Below are positions 15,557-23,434 of a stretch of DNA of 64,000 bases, one piece after another. Every line of letters begins with the position of its first letter. The stretch's first letter is position 1. This stretch comes from Salinarimonas sp052380005 (GTDB lineage Bacteria > Pseudomonadota > Alphaproteobacteria > Rhizobiales > Beijerinckiaceae), in assembly GCA_052380005.1 (NCBI GenBank), contig JBQTCJ010000012.1; one strand, written 5' to 3'. The position numbers were made by a program, and so were the translations under genes. The notes under the pieces are model-generated. The model was not told the DNA's origin. It saw only the letters and a list, made by a program, of their open reading frames with translations, and did no database searches.

Positions 15557-16957
15557 TCACTCCTGCACGGGCACGAGCCATCCGTCCGCGGGCCCGCCGT
15601 CCTCGCCGCCATCGCCCTCGCTCGCCTCGGCGAGCGCCTCGACGCTGACGCTCTCGGGCTCCGCACGGTCCTCTCGCAGGCGCGGCGCGCGGGGCTGCCA
15701 GCCCTTCAGGTGCTGACCCACGCGCTCGTAGAAGCTCGGCACGGCGGCCTCGAGCTCGGAGATGAACTTGTTGCGCTGGGCGAATCGGGCCGCGAGATCG
15801 CGCACGAGCAGGATCTCCATGGACACGAGCTCGGGCGCGTCGCGCCCCCCGGCGATCTCCTCCGCGTCGGCGCGCGCCTCCGCCAGCGATGCCTGCCGCG
15901 AGGGGGCGCGGCCGATGTAGTGCAGGCGCACGTGCAGGCCGTCAGGCTCGTTCGTCTCGAGCTGCTTGAGCAGCCAGCCGAGCCGCGCCCGGTTGCTCCG
16001 CCGGTCCTCCGGCGCGCGCACCCGCATCGAGACGACGATCGCACGCGCCCGCAGATCGGCGCGGATCTCGATCGGCGCGGCCGCGTCGGGCACGCGCAGG
16101 CTGGCCGCGAGGCAATGCTCCTGGCACAGCCGCTCGGCATCGGCCTTGAGGCGCGCCTGCGCGTCCGCGCGCTGCGTGCGCGGCACGACCGGCTCGACCT
16201 CGGTCGTCAACTGGCGGCTGAGGATGAGGGAGAGGTCGCGCACCTCCTGGTGCCAGGCGCCGACGGTCTCGCGGACCGCCTCCGTGCCCGGCGACATCGG
16301 GGCGCCCGCCTGCGCCTTCGAACAGATGTCCGGCCAGGACGCCGGCATCCGGTCGAAGCCCTTCACGCCCGTGCTCGGATGCGCGAGGAAGCGTACCAGC
16401 TCGGCGAGGATGAAGGCCTGGTCGGTATCCGCGACGTCCTCGCCGTCGATCAGCAGCGTCGCGTGCGTGAGCACGTTCATCCACGACCAGTGGTACAGCT
16501 CGACCCTCTTGAGCGCGGCCGGGGGCAGCGCGACCGGATGATGCGACGGCAGCGCGGCGAACTCGTTGGAAAGCGTCACGACCGCGTCGATGCCGTAGCG
16601 CCGCGCCACCTCGCAGTAGAGCTCGACCTGCGCCGGCGAGAGATCGGCAGCGCCGACCTTCGCCTCGACGAGCGCCGTCCAGCGGCGCGAGCCGACCCGC
16701 AGCACGAGGATCCCGTCGGGCCGGGCCGCCGTTTCGCCGTGCCCCATGGGGAAGCTCACCTCGGTATAGGCCGCGATCTGCGCGCGGCTGCCGACGCGCT
16801 GGCCCAGGCTCGCCATCATGACGCGGCCGAACTCGTGCACGCTCACGAGACAGGCGAGGAGGATCGAGGTCGCACGGCCCTCCTTCGAGGTCTCCGCGAG
16901 CACCGGGAACAACCGCGCGCGATGGCTCTCCTTGAGCACGCTCTCCAGATCACCCAT
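15557..16957 (-). CDS. Hypothetical protein with a PD-(D/E)XK-like nuclease motif
   Basis: A 466-residue cytoplasmic protein, conserved-looking but without a known function. Near residue 80 it has RPDGILVLRVGSRRWTALVE followed by AKVGAADLSPAQVELYCEVA, which fits the D-x(n)-E-x-K core of PD-(D/E)XK nuclease-like folds: an Asp, a beta hairpin, then EAK. The next part, YGIDAVVTLSNEFA, resembles the helix-strand that follows this core. The C-terminal half is helical and charged (YIGRAPSRQASLAEARADAE). The ATG at 16957 has a GGAGGGGG ribosome-binding site. No partner genes of restriction or defence systems are adjacent, so a defence role is only a possibility. Confidence 0.6.
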   Translation of the reverse strand: MGDLESVLKESHRARLFPVLAETSKEGRATSILLACLVSVHEFGRVMMASLGQRVGSRAQIAAYTEVSFPMGHGETAARPDGILVLRVGSRRWTALVEAKVGAADLSPAQVELYCEVARRYGIDAVVTLSNEFAALPSHHPVALPPAALKRVELYHWSWMNVLTHATLLIDGEDVADTDQAFILAELVRFLAHPSTGVKGFDRMPASWPDICSKAQAGAPMSPGTEAVRETVGAWHQEVRDLSLILSRQLTTEVEPVVPRTQRADAQARLKADAERLCQEHCLAASLRVPDAAAPIEIRADLRARAIVVSMRVRAPEDRRSNRARLGWLLKQLETNEPDGLHVRLHYIGRAPSRQASLAEARADAEEIAGGRDAPELVSMEILLVRDLAARFAQRNKFISELEAAVPSFYERVGQHLKGWQPRAPRLREDRAEPESVSVEALAEASEGDGGEDGGPADGWLVPVQE

Positions 16958-17133
16958 GCCCGTCGCCCCCTCCGCGTGCGTCGCCCCGAGTCGTTCGTGC
17001 AGATTGCAGAAGGTTTCGCCGGCGATCAACCTGCACGCTCGCAGGGCGGCGCCGGCGCCTTGCGCAGCGCCGGATCGCGCACCATCTGAACGGTCGAGAC
17101 AGGCGCGCCCCGATCGGCGCGCGGCCGTTCGTC

Positions 17134-17162
17134 CGCCCGGGAGCGCGCGCTCCCGGGCGTTT
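17134..17162 (+). repeat. Perfect 26-bp palindrome, terminator-like, before infA
   Basis: Arms CGCCCGGGAGCGC (17134-17146) and GCGCTCCCGGGCG (17147-17159) are fully complementary and are followed by TTT. No plus-strand gene ends nearby, so it either insulates infA from read-through or acts on the infA leader. Confidence 0.55.
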
Positions 17163-17189
17163 GACCTTGCGCGGCCGCGGGTTTAAAGC
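17161..17189 (+). promoter_or_regulatory. Possible infA promoter
   Basis: TTGACC (17161-17166) and TAAAGC (17184-17189) are 17 bp apart. The -35 is good and the -10 weak. It starts immediately after the palindrome at 17134-17159 and lies about 70 bp upstream of infA. Confidence 0.4.
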
Positions 17190-17258
17190 CAGAGCGCAAA
17201 TTCGGCACCGCCGCCCGCGGGGCGTGGCGGTGGTTTTCGCTGATCAAAGGATGACCGT

Positions 17259-17540
17259 ATGGCGAAAGAGGAGCTGATTACCTTCGAGGGCGTCGTGACC
17301 GAGGTTCTCCCCGACGCGAAGTTCCGGGTCGAGCTCGAGAACGGCCACGAGGTGATCGCCTACACCGCCGGCAAGATGCGCAAGTTCCGCATCAAGACCA
17401 TCGCCGGAGATCGCGTCACCGTCGAGATGTCGCCCTACGACCTCGACAAGGGCCGCCTCGTGTTCCGTCACAAGGACGACCGTGGCCCCGTCGGCCCGCG
17501 CCCGGGCGGCTCGCGCCCCGGCGGCCCGCGCCGGCGGTGA
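17259..17540 (+). CDS. infA: Translation initiation factor IF-1
   Basis: A 93-residue S1/OB-fold protein that binds the ribosomal A site during initiation. It has the family start MAKEELITFEGVVTEVLPDA, then FRVELENGHEVIAYTAGKMR and RIKTIAGDRVTVEMSPYDL. It exceeds the usual 72 residues because of a glycine-, proline- and arginine-rich tail (PGGSRPGGPRRR), seen in several alphaproteobacteria. It is read away from the PD-(D/E)XK-like gene. Confidence 0.96.
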   Translation: MAKEELITFEGVVTEVLPDAKFRVELENGHEVIAYTAGKMRKFRIKTIAGDRVTVEMSPYDLDKGRLVFRHKDDRGPVGPRPGGSRPGGPRRR

Positions 17541-17613
17541 CGCCGGCGCCCGGGGGCGCTGTCCCGGGGGCCCGGGACGCGGTATCCTCGCCGGGATGCG
17601 CGAGGAGGCCGGG

Positions 17614-17910
17614 ATGGACGCTGTGACCACTCTGGCGGTCGAGCTCGAACCGGAGCTGCGCGACGCCTTTCTCGGCGCGGCAGCGATCGACGACGTGCCC
17701 CCGAACGAGGTCCCGCGCGCGCTGGTGCGCGGCTACGTCGCGGAGAAGCGCGGCGAGCGCGAGCCCCCGACGCCCGCGTACGAGGCGTTCCTGCGGCGCA
17801 AGGTCGAGATCGCGATGGCTTCCTACCGAGCGGGTGACGTGATCTCCAACGAGGATGTCGGGGCCGAGTTCGCCGAGCGACGGCGCCGGCTCGTTGTCGA
17901 TCTCACGTAA
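17614..17910 (+). CDS. ParD-like ribbon-helix-helix antitoxin
   Basis: A 98-residue protein with a ribbon-helix-helix N-terminus (TTLAVELEPELRDAFLGAAA, then VPPNEVPRALVRGYVAEKR) and a C-terminal toxin-binding part (YEAFLRRKVEIAMASYRAGD, then SNEDVGAEFAERRRR). This layout matches antitoxins paired with RelE/ParE toxins. The ATG at 17614 follows a GAGGAGG ribosome-binding site. Its TAA stop overlaps the codon where the toxin should start. The antitoxin itself looks intact. Confidence 0.75.
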   Translation: MDAVTTLAVELEPELRDAFLGAAAIDDVPPNEVPRALVRGYVAEKRGEREPPTPAYEAFLRRKVEIAMASYRAGDVISNEDVGAEFAERRRRLVVDLT

Positions 17911-18215
17911 TCGTCCGCTGGGCACCCGAAGCGGTCCAGGATCGACGCGACATTCTGAGCTACGTCTCACGAAACAAGCCGAGAGCGGCCACTGGGCTCG
18001 ACGAGACGTTCTCCGACGCCGCCTCACGGTTAGCCGATCTGCCCTTGCTGGGGCACGCCGGCCACCTGCCGGGGACGCGCGAGCCGTTCCCGCATCCGAG
18101 CTATCGCCTCGTCTACGAGATCGACGGGCGGGTCGTCTTGATCCTGGCGCTCGTCCATGCGGCACGCGTGTGGCCACCGGCTCGGCAGGCGAAGTACGAC
18201 GTTCTGCGGGACTGA
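17907..18215 (+). pseudogene. RelE/ParE-type toxin lacking a start codon
   Basis: Reading from 17910 the frame encodes about 101 residues beginning IVRWAPEAVQDRRDILSYVS, with HLPGTREPFPHPSYRLVYEI and LALVHAARVWPPARQ near the end. This is a complete ParE/RelE fold, matching the family from its first strand to its last. However, no ATG, GTG or TTG exists between the preceding in-frame stop at 17835 and this conserved start: the codon at the expected position (17907-17909) is GTA. In related modules a GTGA or ATGA overlap is usual, so one G-to-A change would explain both the TAA stop of the antitoxin and the lost toxin start. The toxin is probably silenced, unless a non-canonical start is used. 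Confidence 0.7.
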
Positions 18216-18253
18216 AGTCCGAGGGATGCTCGCGGGCACGAAGGCTACCGGCC

Positions 18254-18300
18254 AAGAGAAAGGGCGCCTGGCCTCGCGGCCGGCGCCCTTCTCGCGTTCT
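18254..18300. terminator. Bidirectional terminator between the ParDE-like pair and cspA
   Basis: Arms AAGGGCGCC (18260-18268) and GGCGCCCTT (18282-18290) are perfectly paired around a loop that itself contains GGCC/GGCC. The T-rich TTCTCGCGTTCT follows on the plus strand, and A-rich AAGAGA precedes it, giving a T-rich stretch on the minus strand. It sits between two convergent genes. Confidence 0.8.
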
Positions 18301-18339
18301 CATCGATGGCGGGCGGCCGGAAGGCGGCCCCGCGCCGGC

Positions 18340-18549
18340 TCACGCCACCGCGAGCTTGTCCGCCGAGGACTTGCCGGTGCGGCGGTCGGCGACGACCTCG
18401 AAGGACACCTTCTGGCCCTCGTCGAGGCCGCGCAGACCTGCGCGCTCCACGGCGGAGATGTGCACGAACACGTCGCCACCGCCCTCGTCGGGCTGAATGA
18501 AGCCGTAGCCCTTGGTCGCGTTGAACCACTTCACGGTACCGGTCTGCAT
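18340..18549 (-). CDS. cspA: Cold-shock protein (CspA family)
   Basis: A 69-residue single cold-shock domain that binds single-stranded RNA and DNA. RNP1 (KGYGFIQPD) and RNP2 (DVFVHISAV) are both intact, and the protein starts MQTGTVKWFNATKGYGF. The ATG at 18549 follows an AGGAGAT ribosome-binding site. The C-terminal DRRTGKSSADKLAVA is slightly longer than in E. coli CspA. The 5' leader may be long, as is usual for this family, but no thermosensor structure could be assigned by eye. Confidence 0.95.
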   Translation of the reverse strand: MQTGTVKWFNATKGYGFIQPDEGGGDVFVHISAVERAGLRGLDEGQKVSFEVVADRRTGKSSADKLAVA

Positions 18550-18764
18550 GGCGATCTCCTGTCGAGGCATGCGTGGGTTGTCGGACACGCGCGAACGCGC
18601 GCCCACGAATATCGATGTCTCGGAGAAGGTCGTCAGCCACGCACCGGAACCCGTTTCGAGGCGGTGCGCATCCTGGCCAAGTCGTCCGGCCTAAAACTCG
18701 ATGATCTTCAGATACACCCGGATCGTGTCGATTCCAAGGTCATCCGGGGAGAAACCGAGGCGGC

Positions 18765-18805
18765 GAACGAAAAAGCGCCGGCCCGGCCAGCGTGGCCGGG
18801 CCGGC
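18765..18805 (-). terminator. Rho-independent terminator of icd
   Basis: On the minus strand a perfect 12-bp stem, GCCGGCCCGGCC with its complement (18777-18788 and 18794-18805, 5-nt loop), is followed by GCTTTTTCGTTC. It begins 12 bp after the icd stop. Confidence 0.92.
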
Positions 18806-18817
18806 GGGCACCGGGGT

Positions 18818-20035
18818 TCAGCCCGCCGCCATCGCCTTTTTCAGGTTCTCGTCGACCTTGTCGAGGAAGCCCGTCGTCGTCAGCCAGCGCTGGTCGGGGC
18901 CGACGAGGAGGGCGAGGTCCTTCGTCATGTGGCCGGCCTCGACCGTGTCGATGCAGACCTTCTCCAGCGTATCGGCGAAGCGGTCGAGCTCGGCGTTGCC
19001 GTCGAGCTTGGCGCGGTGCTTGAGGCCGCGCGTCCAGGCGAAGATCGAGGCGATCGAGTTCGTCGAGGTCTCCTTGCCCTTCTGGTGCTCGCGATAGTGG
19101 CGCGTCACCGTGCCGTGGGCGGCCTCGGCCTCCACGGTCTTCCCGTCGGGCGTCATCAGCACCGAGGTCATCAGGCCGAGCGAGCCGAAGCCCTGGGCCA
19201 CCGTGTCGGACTGCACGTCGCCGTCGTAGTTCTTGCAGGCCCAGACGTAGCCGCCCGACCACTTCAGCGCCGAGGCGACCATGTCGTCGATCAGGCGATG
19301 CTCGTAGGTGATCCCGGCCGCCTTGAACTTATCCGCGAACTCGTTCTCGTAGACCTCCTGGAACAGGTCCTTGAAGCGCCCGTCATAGGCCTTGAGGATG
19401 GTGTTCTTGGTCGACAGGTAGACCGGGTACTTGCGGTTCAGCCCGTAGTTCAGCGACGCACGGGCGAAGTCGCGGATCGAGTCGTCGAGGTTGTACATCG
19501 CCATGGCGACGCCGGCGCCGGGGAAGTTGAACACCTCCTTCTCGATGACGGTGCCGTCCTCGCCCTCGAACTTGATGGTCATGCGGCCCCGGCCGGGGAC
19601 CTTGAAGTCGGTGGCGCGGTACTGGTCGCCGAAGGCGTGGCGGCCGACGATGATCGGCTGCGTCCAGCCCGGCACGAGGCGCGGCACGTTCTTGGCGATG
19701 ATCGGCTCGCGGAAGATCACGCCGCCGAGGATGTTGCGGATCGTGCCGTTGGGCGAGCGCCACATCTGCTTGAGGCCGAACTCCTCGACCCGCTGCTCGT
19801 CGGGCGTGATGGTGGCGCACTTCACGCCGACGCCGTGCTTCTTGATGGCGTTGGCGGCGTCGATCGTCACCTGGTCGTCGGTGGCGTCGCGGTGCTCGAC
19901 GCCGAGGTCGTAGTACTCGAGGTCGATGTCGAGATAGGGGTGGATGAGCTTCTCCTTGATGAAGGCCCAGATGATCCGGGTCATCTCGTCGCCGTCGAGC
20001 TCCACCACCGGGTTCGCGACCTTGATCTTCGCCAT
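18818..20035 (-). CDS. icd: NADP-dependent isocitrate dehydrogenase
   Basis: A 405-residue TCA-cycle enzyme converting isocitrate to 2-oxoglutarate with NADP+. It belongs to the eukaryote-like homodimeric type (subfamily II), shown by AKIKVANPVVELDGDEMTRI at the start, the substrate site SPNGTIRNILGGVIFREPII and EAAHGTVTRHYREHQKG. Length and order are as usual. It is monocistronic with a strong terminator. Confidence 0.97.
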   Translation of the reverse strand: MAKIKVANPVVELDGDEMTRIIWAFIKEKLIHPYLDIDLEYYDLGVEHRDATDDQVTIDAANAIKKHGVGVKCATITPDEQRVEEFGLKQMWRSPNGTIRNILGGVIFREPIIAKNVPRLVPGWTQPIIVGRHAFGDQYRATDFKVPGRGRMTIKFEGEDGTVIEKEVFNFPGAGVAMAMYNLDDSIRDFARASLNYGLNRKYPVYLSTKNTILKAYDGRFKDLFQEVYENEFADKFKAAGITYEHRLIDDMVASALKWSGGYVWACKNYDGDVQSDTVAQGFGSLGLMTSVLMTPDGKTVEAEAAHGTVTRHYREHQKGKETSTNSIASIFAWTRGLKHRAKLDGNAELDRFADTLEKVCIDTVEAGHMTKDLALLVGPDQRWLTTTGFLDKVDENLKKAMAAG

Positions 20036-20187
20036 CGTTCGACCTCTTCGGCTCTCGCGTTCGGGACGCCGCGCGCCCCCCTTCCGGGCCGCGTCTTAGC
20101 CCGCCTTCGACGACGGGGGAAGCCCGGCTTTCGCCGGAGCCGGGGGGCGCGGGGCAGAGTGCGGCGCTGGGAGCGCGGCCGCTCCGG

Positions 20188-20823
20188 TCACACCGTGAGC
20201 ACGATCCCGGCGCGGAGCCCCGCTTCGCGCACCGCTGCCAGCACGACCTCGTCTCCGGCCTCGGTCGTGGCGAGGCACTCCAGCGCCTGTGTCTCGACTC
20301 GGTCGCCGAACAGGAGCATCGCGCTGTCAGGATCGCAGCGGTTGGAGGTCCACGCCAACCCGTCGAGCCTCGGAAAGTGGTCGTGGAGAGCCTTCGCCCA
20401 GAGCGCGGTTCGCTCGTACTCGCTCGCAGGTGCCGAGACGAGCTCGCGGTGGCTCATGCCCCACTTCACGAGGTCGGGAGCGCGCAGCTCGGCCAGCACG
20501 AGTGGCCGCCTCGTGGCGAGCAGGCTGTGGCTGCGCGTCAGCACGTCCGCGAGCCGAACCGTCTTGAACGGCGCCGCGATCGGGACGTCGTGGAAAACCG
20601 TCTCGAAGATGGCAGCCTCGCGCGACGTCGCCGCGTAGAGCGACGGCACGCAGCGCCCCTGTGCGTCGACGATCGGCGCAAAGCGGGTGGGGCGGCCGAG
20701 GCAGGGGTTGAAGGCGGCTCCGCCGAAGCGCGAGTCGTGGATACGGTGCAGGCGGCTGCCGGCAGGCAGGGTGGAGGTATTGGGAGCCCGCAGATCGGCC
20801 GGCGGCGAGGGAACCGCGCTCAC
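20188..20823 (-). CDS. RES-domain toxin
   Basis: A 211-residue RES-domain protein. Toxins of this family degrade NAD+ and resemble ADP-ribosyltransferases. Visible signature parts: the Arg in AGSRLHRIHDSRFGGAAFNP (about 21-40), RPTRFAPI, and LYAATSREAAIFETVFHDVP with the family glutamate. The GTG start at 20823 overlaps the upstream gene's stop (GTGA), so the pair is translationally coupled, antitoxin first. Domain content and order match RES-Xre modules. Confidence 0.82.
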   Translation of the reverse strand: MSAVPSPPADLRAPNTSTLPAGSRLHRIHDSRFGGAAFNPCLGRPTRFAPIVDAQGRCVPSLYAATSREAAIFETVFHDVPIAAPFKTVRLADVLTRSHSLLATRRPLVLAELRAPDLVKWGMSHRELVSAPASEYERTALWAKALHDHFPRLDGLAWTSNRCDPDSAMLLFGDRVETQALECLATTEAGDEVVLAAVREAGLRAGIVLTV

Positions 20824-21461
20824 CCGATGGTGCCCTCCCGCATGCGCTCCGCGGCCGCCACGACGGCGCCGACGTCGTCGAGCCTGTCCTGCGGTGCGGC
20901 ATCTGCGAGCCATCCGTTCCCCGACGCGAACCAGAACGCGATCTCCCAGGGCGCCATGTCGTCCGGCAGGGCCGCGAGCACCCGACGGATCGCGGGGCGG
21001 GGGCGCCCCTCCGCGAACTGGAAGGCGGGAAAGCGGTCGATACCCTTGTGGGTGATCGCGAAGACGCGACCTTCCTTCTTCCATCCCGCGGCGAGCGCGC
21101 TCCGGTTGGTCGCCGCGCTTCCCGCGGCGTGATGGAGCTCCGCAGCCGTCAGGGTGGGGACCCTCTCGAGATAACGCGCCCTCAGCGCTGCGTTGTCCGC
21201 CTCGATGTCGGCCTGCATCGACGACAGCGGCTCGTCGTCGATGAGCGCATCGACGAGCCGGTCGATCCTCTCGGACTGGCGCATCGCCCGCCCCGGCGCC
21301 GTACGCACATCGAGCGCCTGGATCGCACGGCGCGCCAGCGCGAGGTCACGCTTGCTTTCGGCGTGGACGATCAAGGTGTGTCCGGCTTGCAGGACCCGGG
21401 CGTCCTCCCGCACCAGCTCCACCGTCTCGATTGCATAGGCATGCTCGCGGACCCGGGTCAC
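20820..21461 (-). CDS. Antitoxin of the RES module (MbcA/ParS/Xre C-terminal domain type)
   Basis: A 213-residue protein. The C-terminal 90 residues, AGWKKEGRVFAITHKGIDRF, PAFQF and EIAFWFASGNGWLADAAP, match the toxin-binding domain of antitoxins paired with RES toxins: a short strand, the pattern PAFQF, then W-x(n)-WF-x(n)-NGWL. The N-terminal half is helical and lacks a clear Xre helix-turn-helix, which sets it apart from the typical Xre-type partner. The start is the GTG at 21461, behind a strong AAGGAG ribosome-binding site. It is presumably the RES neutraliser; whether it represses transcription is open. Confidence 0.72.
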   Translation of the reverse strand: MTRVREHAYAIETVELVREDARVLQAGHTLIVHAESKRDLALARRAIQALDVRTAPGRAMRQSERIDRLVDALIDDEPLSSMQADIEADNAALRARYLERVPTLTAAELHHAAGSAATNRSALAAGWKKEGRVFAITHKGIDRFPAFQFAEGRPRPAIRRVLAALPDDMAPWEIAFWFASGNGWLADAAPQDRLDDVGAVVAAAERMREGTIG

Positions 21462-21566
21462 CAGAATGCTCCTTCAAGACTGGGCTTCAGCTTCTCGATC
21501 CTGATATCCATGATGTCATGCTCGGATCATGAAAATCAAGGCCGTCGATGGGAGCGTCGATACGGA

Positions 21567-22262
21567 TCACCCCCGCCCCCGCAGCACCAGCTCGTCACGC
21601 CGCACCTCGTAGGATTCCAGCCGGTCCAGGAACGACATGCCGAGCAGGTTGCCCGGCAGCGCGTCGGGCTGCGCGACGAGCGCGCGCACGCCGGTCTCGA
21701 CGATGTCGCCCACCGCGAGCGTGTCGAGCACGATCGGGGCGGCCATTGTGCGGCCGTTGGCGGTGAGCACGGGGACGCGGTAGGCGAGGTCGTCCGCGCC
21801 GTAGCCGAGCCGCGCGGCGGTGTCCGCGGTGAGCACGACCACGTTCGCGCCGGTGTCGAAGATGAAGTCGAGCGCCGTGTCGTTGGCGGTCCCGCGCACG
21901 ACGAAGGCGCCGTCGAAGCCGCGCCGCACGCTCACCTCGCCCGGGGCGATTGTGACCGCCGCGCCCGGGCGCAGCTCCGCCATCACCCGCAGCGCGACCG
22001 CCTCGAGCTCGACGCGGTGCGTGTAGAGCACGATCAGCCCGATGAAGATCACCACCCAGGAGACGAGGTGGCCGACGAAGGCGGCGAAGCGCCCGCGATA
22101 GCGCGAGAACAGCGAGCCGGAGATGAGCAGGACCAGCGCGGTGAGCGCTGTGAGCCGCGCGAACTCCTCCGGCGGCAGCCCCAGGATCGCCCGCTCCCCG
22201 TGCGTCCAGACCAGTGCGGCGAGCCCGAAGGCGAGCAGCGCGAGGCCGATCGCGCCGGGCAT
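21567..22262 (-). CDS. Membrane-anchored retropepsin-like aspartyl protease (TIGR02281 type)
   Basis: A 231-residue protein with three N-terminal membrane segments (about residues 4-20, 36-52 and 64-82) followed by a single aspartyl-protease-like domain. The active-site motif is FDTGANVVVLT (about residue 135), and LGMSFLDRLESYEV completes the fold. Such proteins carry one catalytic Asp and should act as dimers. The ATG overlaps the upstream DUF1289 stop (ATGA). Substrate unknown. Confidence 0.85.
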   Translation of the reverse strand: MPGAIGLALLAFGLAALVWTHGERAILGLPPEEFARLTALTALVLLISGSLFSRYRGRFAAFVGHLVSWVVIFIGLIVLYTHRVELEAVALRVMAELRPGAAVTIAPGEVSVRRGFDGAFVVRGTANDTALDFIFDTGANVVVLTADTAARLGYGADDLAYRVPVLTANGRTMAAPIVLDTLAVGDIVETGVRALVAQPDALPGNLLGMSFLDRLESYEVRRDELVLRGRG

Positions 22263-22486
22263 CAGCCGGCCTCGCCCCGGACCCCGACCTCGTCCCCCGC
22301 GACGTCCTCGCCCAGGAAGGCGCGGCGCATGCGCCGCTCGAGCCCGGCCATGATCGTCAGTCGCTCGTCCTCGGGCATCCGCCCCCAGGTCGCGATCTCG
22401 GCGCGGGTGCGCCCGCAGCCTTCGCACAGGCCGGTCTCCTCGTCGATGAGGCAGACCTTGATGCAGGGGGAGGAGATGGTGCTCAT
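22262..22486 (-). CDS. DUF1289 family protein
   Basis: A 74-residue protein with the DUF1289 signature SPCIKVCLIDEETGLCEGCG, giving four cysteines that probably bind a metal, followed by RTRAEIATWGRMPEDER. Function is unknown. It begins 15 bp after the cobS stop on the same strand and overlaps the protease gene, so cobS, this gene and the protease probably form one operon. Confidence 0.88.
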   Translation of the reverse strand: MSTISSPCIKVCLIDEETGLCEGCGRTRAEIATWGRMPEDERLTIMAGLERRMRRAFLGEDVAGDEVGVRGEAG

Positions 22487-22500
22487 GCGTCCATATCTCG

Positions 22501-23340
22501 TCAGCGCGCGAGCGCGATCAAGAGGGCGAGCGCGGCGGCGATCTCCGCGACCTGCTGGGCGGCGCCGGCGACGTCCCCGGTCTGGCCGCCGATCTTCGCC
22601 ACCGACCAGCGGGTGATCGCCCATCCGGCGAGCGCCGTGGCGAGGCACGCGCCGAGCATGCCGGCGAGCGGGAGCCCCCCGGCCAGCGCCAGGGCGAGGG
22701 CGATCCCGGTGGCGATCCCGCCCGCGATCGAGAGCGTCGCCCGCGGCAGACGCCCGACGGAGGCGGAGGCGCCCTCCGCGCGGGCGGGGTCGGCGAGCGC
22801 GAGCGGCACCAGCGTCGCGGTGCGCGAGAGCGTCGAGAGCGCGCACAGCGCCGCCGCGGCGCCGAGTACGCCCGCGCCCTCGACGAGCGCCGCGAGCGCC
22901 CCGACGCGCAGGATCAGCGCGAGCGCGAGCGCCGTCGCGCCGAAGGCGCCGACCCGGCTGTCCTTCATGATCTCGAGGCGCCGCGCGCGGGTCGTCGCGC
23001 CGGCGAAGGCGTCGGCGACGTCGGCGAGCCCGTCCTCGTGCAGCGCGCCGGTCATCGCCGCGAGCGCGCCGAGGGCGAGCGCTGCGGCGACCAGCGGCGG
23101 CAGGCCCGCGAGGCTCGCGCCGGCGAGAACGAGCGCGCCGAGGGCACCCAGGATCGCACCGGCGACGGGGAGCATGCGCGCCATGCGGGCGAAATCGGGC
23201 AGGGCGTGCGGGTCCGTCTCCCAGGGCAGGGCCGGGACGGGCAGGCGCGAGTAGAAGCGCAGCGCCCGCGCGACATCCGCGATCGGGCCGGTCACCGGCC
23301 CCTCGCGTCCCGCCGGCCGATCGTCCGCCGTGCCATGCAT
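22501..23340 (-). CDS. cobS: Adenosylcobinamide-GDP ribazoletransferase
   Basis: A 279-residue integral membrane enzyme that joins adenosylcobinamide-GDP with alpha-ribazole in the last step of B12 synthesis. Motifs: FYSRLPVPALPW near the N-terminus, GALHEDGLADVADAFAG with the acidic metal-binding residues, RRLEIMKDSRVGAFGA, and several hydrophobic segments. It is divergent from cobT, which supplies the alpha-ribazole phosphate. The other cobalamin genes are not in the window. Confidence 0.93.
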   Translation of the reverse strand: MHGTADDRPAGREGPVTGPIADVARALRFYSRLPVPALPWETDPHALPDFARMARMLPVAGAILGALGALVLAGASLAGLPPLVAAALALGALAAMTGALHEDGLADVADAFAGATTRARRLEIMKDSRVGAFGATALALALILRVGALAALVEGAGVLGAAAALCALSTLSRTATLVPLALADPARAEGASASVGRLPRATLSIAGGIATGIALALALAGGLPLAGMLGACLATALAGWAITRWSVAKIGGQTGDVAGAAQQVAEIAAALALLIALAR

Positions 23341-23365
23341 GCCCTCGCGCGCTCCGTCCGTTCTG

Positions 23366-23401
23366 GTGCCCGTGCCCTCGCCCGTGCCCTTGCCCTTGCG
23401 C
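23366..23401. repeat. Hexanucleotide tandem repeat between cobS and cobT
   Basis: About six degenerate copies of a 6-bp unit (GTGCCC / CTGCCC-like) run from 23366 to 23401, just upstream of the proposed cobT promoter and 26 bp from the cobS start. A change in copy number would alter spacing between the divergent genes. Confidence 0.6.
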
Positions 23402-23405
23402 CGCC

Positions 23406-23434
23406 TTCAAAGATGCGGCTCGCTCCTCTATACG
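23406..23434 (+). promoter_or_regulatory. Probable cobT promoter
   Basis: TTCAAA (23406-23411) and TATACG (23429-23434) are separated by 17 bp, and the -10 ends 79 bp before the cobT start. The same TTCAAA -35 with 17-bp spacing appears at rpoH. Confidence 0.5.
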
